This document shows positions 54,177 through 64,000 of a stretch of DNA of 64,000 bases, piece by piece. The DNA is taken from assembly GCA_024704765.1 (NCBI GenBank), contig JAKMXF010000310.1, positions 872,493 through 936,492 on the forward strand, read 5' to 3'. A program made the position numbers and the translations under genes. Position 1 is the stretch's first letter. Each line of letters begins with the position of its first letter. Source of the stretch: Oopsacas minuta (Eukaryota > Porifera > Hexactinellida > Lyssacinosida > Leucopsacidae). The notes beneath the pieces were generated by a model. It searched no databases. It saw only the letters and a list, made by a program, of their open reading frames with translations, and was not told the origin of the DNA.

Positions 54177-57100
54177 TTAATAAGAGCAGGTATTGAAGTG
54201 TACGTGGTAAGCTTCTGAATGCTGCTGTAAGTCAATCAGAGCTGAGTTCCATACTACATCTCGAATACATCCACTAAAGAAAAAACATTTTTATTGTTTA
54301 AATAGAAGAAACGTATATGTTTAACTTAATTCTAGCATTTTGGCTAGAAACGTGACAATTATTAGGTGATATGACAAGCTTGGTAAATGTTGTTGTTGTT
54401 GTAACTATTGTTTTGCTAAACTGGATTAGAACAAAGATACTTGAAGCATGGTATTTAAATACTTAGTGAAATATGATACATGAGACATCGTCTAATAAAT
54501 AATGTCAATAACAGAATGATCAGTTCTCCATATTGTTATATTAATAATTATATTCGATACTACAAGGATTTCTAGGGTTCCTGTGGGGATTCCCATAGAA
54601 ATCCTGTGGGAATGGGAATTGAAAATCCGTTCCCATGGCAACCGTGGTAATTTCTAACCTAAATACTTGCTCATCCAGGATACCAGTCTGAACCAGCTCG
54701 TCTCCTAAAACAAGCTTGCTAGAGTCGAAGATCTGTGTTGCAGTAAGTAACAATACAGAATTCGATCCATCTACTGTCAAGGAAATGGAGAGAGAAGTTT
54801 CATCAAATTCCAATTCGATTGTATGCCACATAAGATCCAAGTTTATCTATAAATAATTGGAGTAATAAAGTAACTAAGAAGTCCATTCATCAGTGATCAT
54901 AATGATGCAAACATGTAGTAGCATTAGAACAAATGGCTAACTTCCCAGTGAGTAAGAAGAATAGCAAATACTAACAGTAACAAATATAAAGCCTTAAAAC
55001 TTAATCAGAACTAATTTTGGAAGCACCAAATCCATTTTTCTGGATACACATTTCGAGGTCTGAATAAAATACATTATTATAGGAAATTAACGCGATTTGG
55101 AGAAAATCGAATTAATTTCCTATAATTCAGAAAGAGTAGTATCCTCTTCATTATAACTTGAATAATGTAGAAGCTTCCCAAATTGAGATAATCGAATGGT
55201 AATAGATTAATGGAATTAATAAACTGAGAATAAGGATCTGGTCTCTACGTAAGAACCGGCCGACACCGGATCCATGGGTGTAGCTACGAGGGGGCCTGAC
55301 CCTCCAAATTACAGTTCTCAGGTACACCCATGACCAAATCTGTAGTATTCTACTCAAAACTCACAGCACTCCGTGTAGAGAGAGAAATATTGTTGTTTCC
55401 ACTGTAAGACAGTAACACTGATTCTTCGTATATCTTTAGACTGAATGTTTCCTATTAAAATACAATATAAATGAAATTTCAAATTGATTGAACAATCATC
55501 GAAACAATCATTGGTGCATGAGATAGGATATATACGTATATACTTACTAAGTCAATCATTTTAGTACTGAGACAAATTTGTATGTACGTATATACATACA
55601 AATGTGGCTCAGTACTAAAATAATTAGTTTAGTCGACTCAGTAAAAATAATCAAGCTTCACGAGTCACGACTCAATGTTATGACCAATTACCGACATTAG
55701 AATAAATAGTAAAAGTTCTCTGTTTCTAGTTATTAACTCAAAAACACAACATATGTTTTCAAGGGTTAATGTCTCTAATTTCCACCTTTAAATAATGAAA
55801 TATTGGATAATTAGGTAGTATTGGTAGGCTATGGTTATACATCTTGCAGTTTTGCAACTAGAGTCAGCTCCAGCGACGAGACTACAGGTTCCTGAGCAAA
55901 TAATTATATAATTAGAAAGAATATACTTTTAAATTCATTTTCCGATTAAGAAATTTTTCATTAAATGAGGAAATATACATACAGTGAAACTTCTTAATAG
56001 CAAATCGTTGCTAATACGCGAATTTGCTATTAGGTAGATTAATTAACCAACAAAACTGCAAACCATGTCCATGATAATAGTTAGAAACTATCGAAATTTG
56101 ATATTAGACGAATTGTTTAAAAAAAGATAAAATGTTTGTCATAAATATTCTGAGTCAATATTACTACTATGTTATTATGTATAATCCGAGAAATCTAGAG
56201 TACACGTACACTATACAAATATGAAAACTGAAAACAAATTGGCCTGACATTACTTCATGGTTCAAATCATTTTTAACACTTTCATACCTTGATTAATCAT
56301 ATTTTGACACCTTTTTTGGTAAATTTCAAATTAATGCTAGAGATTTGCTTTCAACAATTGCACTGCTTTAATCAGTGATGCTGACTTCAAATTTACCATT
56401 TACAAGCCCTTATTTTACAAATCTCAGGATTAATGATGTTTAATTTATATCACAACCTCAATGTATTTAAAAGGTGTGAATAATCCGCTCACATATTTAG
56501 ATACACCTATACATATATATATGATGCTATTTATACTATTCTACAAAAGTTGTGTAATCGGTGTGCAATCTATCGAGAAGAAGGCTAGATAATAACTATA
56601 TACGTACAGTAGTCACTCAAAAGTACAGAAAAATCAAAATCTAAGAGGTGTGCCTCGGGTTGGGAGGTTCCCCCTAGTTACCGAGTGCCTATAAATTTAT
56701 TGAATATTCATGTCAAAAATTTTGCTCAATTCGAGGCACGAAGTACCGAGCATACACGAACAAAAAGTGTTCGCAAACCGCGCTAGTTAGAATTAAGTCC
56801 GTGGGAATGTAACACATTAGAAGCAGGTTTGCTAAATATTTCTTTTCAAATAAAAGTTAGAATATTTAATATAATATACATCGTTAGAAAACCCGCTTCG
56901 AATGAATATTGAAGGACAAACCTGCAATTCTGTAGAAAAAGCCGTCCTGGTGAGGTAAGCTAATCTGGAGTTGGCGAGTTGGTGTGAAATCTCAAGAGAA
57001 AGAGAAAAAGATGGAGCCGAAGGAAGAGACTCGAAGGAGATGAAGGAGTAGCCATACAGTTGTACAGTACTATGAGCACAGCCATATTGCACAGATTTAA

Positions 57101-60100
57101 GAATTGGCATACTATTATCGCTCAATGGAGAATTATTAATTCTCAAGTTACGCACACATCCAGACATGCTTGGTGAGGTATTTTTAGTTGAGCCGATGTA
57201 GATAGTACCTGAATGGAAAAAATTTTACAGTGGAACCTGCATAATCCGAAACTCGTTGGGACATGAAAATAGTATTAGAATAGCAAATTGTCTGATTTTG
57301 ATTCTTCTAAAATATATTCTAGACACACGTACAAATAGAGGCCGCAAGTACACATACCTAAAAACCATATTTAAATAAGTTCAGTGGATCCTGAAAACGG
57401 TCACTCTACGTAAATAACTGTTCATTATTAACCTGTATAGCAGCCATCCCTACATATCGTCCAATTTTATCGAACCCTCTAACACACATGGGAAGTTTCC
57501 AACTTCCCATATAAGTTAGAGGGTTCGATCAAATGGGAACACTATGATCCAATTCGAACCATGTAGGTGCTTCGATGACCGTATTGGAATATTAATATAA
57601 CGAGAGTTGAATATACATGTATAATGAAAATTACAACATACCAGAAGAAGATGTACATAGCCTGTTAGGAAGACTAAAACTAGTAGAAGTATTATCTACT
57701 CGTATAATAAGGGATTGATTGATATTCAGATAAATAGACAGATCAGACCAGTCTGACACAAGAGAATTTTCATAAGTTACATATAGTGTAACACTTTCAG
57801 CTGCACAGAAGAATAAATCAGCAACCAACGCCTGATCTGCATCAAATCTGAAGATAGTTCAAAACTAAAATTTTAGGCTATATAGTCTAATCTATCAAAT
57901 GTAATTACCTAATACGAATAGCGTCTGAATAATACAACAAGCCCCCGCTCTTAGTAAGAGGCCTTATTTCCAGTTGTATGATGGTGATCTCCTCAGTAAC
58001 CTGCAGTTCTATTGAAGAGTCAGATATGAGGGTAAAGGCAGTTATTTTGTCTAAACAGCGAGCACCCTCATACTGATCTGGACACTGACAGAATAGGATA
58101 GAAGATGTGGAAGAGGAACAAACGCCACCATTCTGACAGGGATTCTCTAACGGACATGAAGTGATACATGAGTAGAGATCTGAACTAATGTTAGAATTCT
58201 GATTATCAAGTATAGCAACAATTGGGTTTGATAGCAGGCCATTGAAATTTCCTTCTTCTCTTGTACCTCCAATATAATAATTGCCTAGATAATTGGATAA
58301 TTTGATATGATAGGGTTTAAAATGAAAAATGAAAAAATATCAAATAATATAGAGCTTACACTTTTGTATTAGTTTCCCTATACTGTAGGAAAAGGTCATT
58401 TCTCTGATTATAGAAAACTAGCATATTAGACACAAGACATCAGTCTAGCCTTTATTTACTTTTACCAATTAATTAAGCTAATGTCTGTTTAAAATATTAT
58501 ATAGATATTCGTATTATTCCCTATATTTATCAGTAATAAAAGTGACGGTCATTGATGGCACAGCAATGAAAAGTGGAGCTTCTTTGCTATAGGATTAAAT
58601 TGTTTCTACAAATGTGGGCTCTATTAGCTCCGCTTCCTACGGCCCTATCAACAAGTAAGCTAGCTGATTCGTGAATAATGAACATTTTGTCATAATCATA
58701 TCCTTGCTAATATTTAAATTTAAATTTTCTAAAATTTTCAACAAACTACAATAGAGGAATAATTAGCAATATGATTATTAATTAGTAAGGAGCATTCAAT
58801 AATTAATGTCCTGACCTACCTTTGAGAGTAGTTAGAATTTCAGGAGGAGGTATCTCTTCACTTTTACAGTATATTCCATCGACATGTAACTCTATAGCTG
58901 TAGGAGAGATAATTAGTAGAATTGCGTGCCAAACAGTATCAGCGAGTGAGACATTTCTAAATATTATGGGATTTCTGGAGGATAGAGATAATGCATTGTC
59001 CGGTGCAACTACCGGATGTGAATAACGGAGAATTAGTTGATCGAGAGAACCAAGTGATCTGAGTTCCAATACTATATCTGAATCAGTATTGAATGAAAAC
59101 AATACTCCATCATTATCAAACTCCTGCCATAACCAAGTACTGAATACAATTCCTGGTGAGAACAAACATATAGTATCAGCAGATGAAATCACTTGATTGC
59201 CGTTAAGTGATAGAAAATCCGTCTGATTCGTAGCAGAACTTAGTTGCATTATATTCAGGAGGCCACAAACTGAAAGCTTAGAAGCGAAACTTTCTACATC
59301 TTGACACCTGTTGAATAGAAAATATATAAAAAATTTAAATTAATAACTATAAATGTGAATTAGCAAATATACACAATATTCAATCTATGTATTATCACTT
59401 GCACGATATACGTACATACTCACCTAGTACCAGAAAAGCCATCAAGACACTGACAAGCATATTCTGAATCTAAAGCGAAGCATTCTCCTTCAAATAGACA
59501 GGGACTAGATATGCAAGCGTTAGACAACTCACAATTGTCACCAAAGTATCCAGGAAGACAGTTACATGAATAATAATCTGGACCATTCATACAAATTCCA
59601 CCGTTGAGACAAGCCACATTCTCACAGTTATCAATTCTGACGTCACAATTCTGTCCTGTATATCCGTGGTTACATTGACATTCATAGGACGAATCAGCTT
59701 CTATACACTGTCCGTTTTTACAAGGAATAAATGTACACGGGTGAACAATTCTCTGGCAGAGAGGACCTTCAAATTCGGGGGGACACATACACACGAAGCT
59801 ACCTTTTGTATTAATACAGATACTCTCATCCTTGCAGGGTTGAACTAGACATTCGTCAATATCTTCCTCGCATAAACTCCCATTGAATCCATGCGAACAG
59901 TTACAGTTGAAAGAACCATTCATGTTAACACAAGTGCCTCCATTAACACAGGGTAGGTAGTTGCATTCGTTAACATCTAACTCACACTCTGTGCCTGTGT
60001 ATCCGGGAGCACACATACAGATGTATCCATTGGTTGTCTCCGAGCAGGCACCACCATTGAAGCATGGGGAGCTAGTACAGTGTAATATTTCGGTCTCACA

Positions 60101-63100
60101 AGTGCTACCTGTAAATCTTCCTGGACATTCACAAGTATAGGAATTTATCATATCAATGCATGTACCTTTGTTCAGACAAGTTTGATCATTACAATCATTA
60201 ATGTTTATCTGACACTGATCACCTGTGTATCCTTCCATGCAAGAACAAGTATATCCTTGCTCAGAGTCCACACAAGTTGCCCTGTTTTCACAGGGAAGCA
60301 TTGTTATACATTCATTTTCAAATTGGCACCTGTCTCCAGTTAAACCAGTAGCACAAGTACATTCAAATCCACCTACAGGCAAATTTTTACATGATCCCCC
60401 TCCTAAACAGGGCACAGATGTACAATTCCTTTGGAAACATAAGTTCTCATCCATGATTATATTATCTGTACTCACATTCTCGAAAAGAGAGTTTGTGATT
60501 ATATCTCCTCCAATATAACAAAGCTGATTATTACTAGTAATAACAATAGAGTTCGCAGTTTGCAAAGATGCCAATCCGTCTACACTTACAATTTGAGAAT
60601 TTCCAATTATCGATAAGCGACCACCTACAGAAGATAAGGAGCTGAAACCAGTTATCTGTAAAAGATCGGAATTAAGGTTAAGGTAAATAGAGTTGGTAAC
60701 AGATTGGATGCGTGTAAATCCATTGATATCTTCAAGATTTAAGTTAGAGATTAGGTATAGTTCATCAATCATTACTATTTCGTTCAGTCCTGACAAATCA
60801 GATAATTTGCTATTATATGCAATGACGACAGGTCCATTAACAATCTGTATGTGCTTGAAGCCGGATACATTTAAGAGTTCCAGGTTGCCAATGACAGAAA
60901 TGCCTTCTATGGTTAACATTTCGTCAGAAGCTATATTTCTCCCTAATTCTGAAGTGCTGACCAAATCTGGCATTTGGATAATAGATATTGATCGGAAAAA
61001 TTCTAAATTCTCAAGACCTGCCAGCGACTTCAACTGCTGTATTTCTCTAAGCACTAAACTGCCGTTAATCACACGCAAGCCATTAAGAGGAGACAGAGAG
61101 GATTCTATTTCACCACTAATCTCTAAGTCAGCCTGTAGCCTCTCGCAAAGAGACAGACGTAGAATAGAGTACATAGATGGGATCTTTACTATGTTTAGAC
61201 CGTTTTTACAATTCGCGAAAAATGATATTTTCATTGAAGAAGTATTGCTAATTCCTTCCTCAGTATCTACAGCCTGTAGGGTAACCGTTCTCTCGGAGAG
61301 GTCAGGAGAGAACAAAAGTATGTTAGCTAGCTTAGAATTAGAGTAGAATACTCGAGTAAGCGCAGAGATGAATTGTTCAGTAGTGGCTGGTCCTTCTAAG
61401 GTCAGCGGCATGAGCTCAGGAGTTGATCTTATTACATCAGACTCTAGAGGATTAAATGTCAATTTTTCGTCGACTCCATCCGGACTATTGACTAGCATGA
61501 TAATCACCCGTTGTAGGCGACCGGAATCGTCGGAGAGAAGGGGAGGGAAGTCAGGAGAGAATATTGTGATGCTGGGGGTAGTACTCTCCTCGAGTACTGG
61601 AGTAAATAGGGGGGAAATAAATAGAACCGGTTGTAGGTTTGTAAAACTGAGATTGATCGAAGATTGAGCAGAATTAGAATAAAAACGTCCATCAAATGCT
61701 CTTAGAGAAATTCGTGAGGTAAAGAGTGGGGAAACTGGACGTGTTGGATCGGTGAGCAGCTGGAGAGACTGTAAGATATGAGAGAATAGCTGATTGCTGA
61801 GTCGAATTGAAGGTTGTGAGATGGTCAGAGTACGAAAGGTTGAGAAGTGAGCAATCGTAAATTCTGTTTTTATAGAAGCATTCGATATAGGGTCACATGT
61901 GAATTCATTTCTTGAGTACCTACATAGAAACAACAGAGTAAATCTATCTCCCAATAACGAACATATTTGTGGTTAGGCTGTTATCAGGTGTAGAGGTGTT
62001 GCTTTTCGGAGTGTCAGTTTTTGGAGACATAACTGTAGACCAAAGTTAATCCGAACTTCACTTGTTTGTACCCATGATAATCCGAACAGTCCGTTACTAC
62101 CACTAAGACTATTATACCATGTATACTTCAGTCACTAATTTGACCCACTTATTAGATATTAACGAAATTAATCTCATTCGATAGAGGAGAGTTGAACGTT
62201 TTACGCAATGTGATTTTATGTAAAATTCTTTTTTATAGGATTTTTGGCCAATTTACCTATGTATACGAATTCATTAAAATAAAGCACCTAAAAGTTAGAA
62301 TTCGATTCTGAAAATGTATATACACATTCGTGCCATATGAACGTTTATGTAAATTAAATTTCATTAAAAAATATTAAAAACTCACGGAGTTTTGGCAATT
62401 CAAATTTTAGTTGATAGAGGGCATTAAGTTTATCCAGAAATACTGAAAATTATCACACGCATCGACTTCTAAAAATTGTTAATTTCTCATTTTTTGTGAA
62501 TTACCAATTCTAACTTGGAACTCAATTCTGGAAAATATTTATAAACAGATTCGTCTCAAAATTTACAGGTACCTTCCTTTGTATTCTATAAATCAATTCC
62601 CTTAAAAAAACAGGGGCACTAGTATTCTTTTACAGAGTTTATGTATATATTTTTGTGTTTTCTCAATTGTTAATTGCCTTTCTTAATACAATTATATTGT
62701 GATATGACTAACTTGTAAGACTGTCACACATTTACGTATAGGAAGTCAGATTATCAAACTTCGATACAAAAATAAATCTGTTTTGGAAAATTATGAAGAT
62801 GAGAAGTTTATAGACCACAAAAGTCTATAAAAAGTACAAACGACCCCCTGTTTCTTTTAAAAAGTTTTGTCTATTAATCGGCGCATACGAAACCGGTGAT
62901 AACTGACCCAATCTGATAGAAAAATGGAGTTGAATTCAAAAGAGGGCAAAACGATATGTGGAGACGATCATTTGGCCTGGATTCATTTAGCTCTACTTCC
63001 AGTGTATGGGTATATGCCGAGAAATCTTCATCCATGATAAAACTGTCCGGAGCAATATTCACAGATTGAGAAGTAAATGCCTCATAGATAATATCAGTAT

Positions 63101-64000
63101 TGAAGTCGGTACCAGGCTGGAGAGAAAATTATAAATCATACAAATTAAACTTCAATAAGCTTACGTGTTTGTTTGTGCTTGTAGATTAGAGTCTACAGGG
63201 TATGTGCAACCATGGCCTACAGGACTTAATACCTTGCAGTGGATGTCACCGAAGGCCAATTGAGTTTTTCAATTTATAGACAAACTAGCGCTCTTACCAA
63301 TTGCCAAATATACTTTCTAGAAGTTTCCGTATATGAGGAATTCATTGAGACTAAGGAATTTCTCACAGCTTTATTCTCTTAAAATCATGAAAAAATCTAA
63401 ATTATGAAATTGTTATTGTTGTCTGGTTGTTTGTTTGTTCGTTGTCAAGGAAAGGATTTATGGAATGCAATATTGAACTCGAATTTCGCTATTCGGAGAT
63501 ATCGTACTACTATCTATTTATCGTGATTATTGAAGAAAGTAAAAACTTGACTAGTTATATGAATATCCAGGATCCGAGGTACGTAGCAATTTAGGAAAAC
63601 ACATGGCTAACCTCATTTCGATCAAGATCCAATATAGGAACATTATCATTGTCATCTATTACTATTACAGTAACCAAACACGAAACGTTAGATAGTATGC
63701 TCTGAACTTCAATTACAACTGTCTGTTGAAATAGATCAGGCTCTGGATTAACGAGGTTGTAACTGAGAGTTGTCAATATCTTAGAATATTCTTCTGAACT
63801 TCCTTCTCCCTGTATGAGTATTGTATTTCTTGTTGAGACAATGTTGAAGCTGGAGTTGACACTCTCATTGAGTTGAATCTGGTCTGATAGAGAATAATTC
63901 GCGAATCTTATAGAGGCGGATGTGATAATGTGATCAGCATCTCCATCGTAGAGTGTTAATAGAGAAGCAATTAGTATACCTACAATAAGCAAACGGATTA
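54177..64000 (-). CDS. Secreted cadherin-like / receptor-L / EGF / laminin-G protein (partial)
   Basis: Ten exons on the minus strand encode about 1,615 residues; the N-terminus lies beyond 64000. Exons: 63979-63612, 63116-62908, 61919-59424, 59307-58820, 58284-57909, 57847-57642, 57208-56880, 55451-55365, 54846-54659, 54273-54177. All borders are GT..AG and all phases agree. In order: cadherin-like repeats (VTVIVIDDNDNVPILDLDRN, then NSPDGVDEKLTF); an EGFR-type receptor L domain (beta-helix repeats ending NNQLCYIGG ... ENLCFQRNC); nine EGF repeats, several with calcium-binding DVNEC/DIDEC starts; laminin-G 1; EGF 10 (CPLENPCQNGGVC); laminin-G 2 and 3. It ends GCIRDVVWN ... FNTCSY with no membrane segment or GPI signal, so it is probably an extracellular-matrix protein. 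I know no named family with this order; Fat, CELSR, Crumbs and EYS share parts. Confidence 0.85.
55558..55621. repeat. Intronic 64-bp near-palindrome
   Basis: Arms 'attttagtactgag' and 'ctcagtactaaaat' enclose a further inverted pair around 'gtacgtatatac'. It lies in the intron between the 55451 and 56880 exons. Likely a fossil foldback element; it may form a hairpin in the pre-mRNA. Confidence 0.65.
56290..56400. repeat. Isolated copy of the 24-kb tandem unit
   Basis: 'gattaatcatattttgacac' followed by 'aatgctagagattt' matches the units at 24160-24780. It lies inside an intron of the adhesion gene. Confidence 0.6.
57470..57528. repeat. Intronic double hairpin
   Basis: A perfect 14-bp stem (tcgaaccctctaac / gttagagggttcga) encloses a second 10-bp stem (atgggaagtt / aacttcccat). 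It lies in the intron between exons 57208 and 57642. The outer arm's 'ttcga' recalls a tRNA T-arm, but no tRNA fits. Confidence 0.7.

Noticed and set aside
57470-57528. Possible tRNA because of the 'ggttcga' motif
   Set aside because: No acceptor, D or anticodon arms can be placed. The sequence is a simple long hairpin.
60693-61346. 217-codon open frame on the plus strand
   Set aside because: It is antisense to the strongly supported receptor-L and cadherin-like exon. Its composition (serine-rich, no domain) is what the complementary strand gives.

Overview
This window is AT-rich nuclear DNA of an animal (metazoan). It carries spliceosomal introns with GT..AG borders and animal-type genes: an atypical PKC with PB1 domain, a TRAF protein, a secreted EGF/laminin-G protein and a mitochondrial-clan P450. 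The host genes are compact, and several that are intron-rich in most animals (aPKC, PSMD3, NOP53, P450) are single open frames here. Together with many NHL-repeat proteins, this suggests a small-genome invertebrate, perhaps a sponge or other non-bilaterian. The taxonomic guess is weak. The first 63 bases contain an exact Tn5 mosaic end (Nextera adapter), so the left edge may be an assembly artefact.

Layout. 1-5.7 kb: a Tc1/mariner element (DD37E transposase) split cleanly by a Ginger1-type DNA transposon whose gene encodes an integrase with a GPY/F domain and a ULP1-like protease. 5.9-32.4 kb: mostly host genes. In order they are P450 (-), GT10 fucosyltransferase (+), NHL protein (+), a hAT fossil, NOP53 (+), 26S proteasome subunit PSMD3/Rpn3 (+), atypical PKC (+), NHL-like protein (+), RNA polymerase I subunit RPA12 (-), NHL protein (+), a broken TPR-SET gene (-) beside an integrase fragment (-), and a Gfo/Idh/MocA oxidoreductase (-). 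33.3-36.2 kb: a foldback element, a decayed NHL gene and two-exon SmD3 (-). 36.7-41.8 kb: a MULE transposase gene interrupted by a hAT element, which itself carries a hAT-type MITE. 43.3-46.7 kb: a second, inverted, nearly identical Ginger copy. 46.8-48.3 kb: a two-exon TRAF-like gene (+). 50.2-53.8 kb: a complete P-type transposon with THAP-domain transposase (-). 54.2 kb to the right edge: the last ten exons of a large secreted protein (-) that combines cadherin-like repeats, an EGFR-type receptor L domain, ten EGF repeats and three laminin-G domains.

The host genes are not an operon and show no single shared pathway. Ribosome biogenesis (NOP53, RPA12), splicing (SmD3) and protein turnover (PSMD3) are ordinary housekeeping. 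The most unusual items are the L-domain/cadherin/EGF/LamG architecture, the nested transposons with readable target duplications, the two Ginger copies disabled by different mutations, and a P-type transposase whose THAP zinc site has lost one cysteine. Intergenic DNA is largely fossil MITEs and dispersed repeats.
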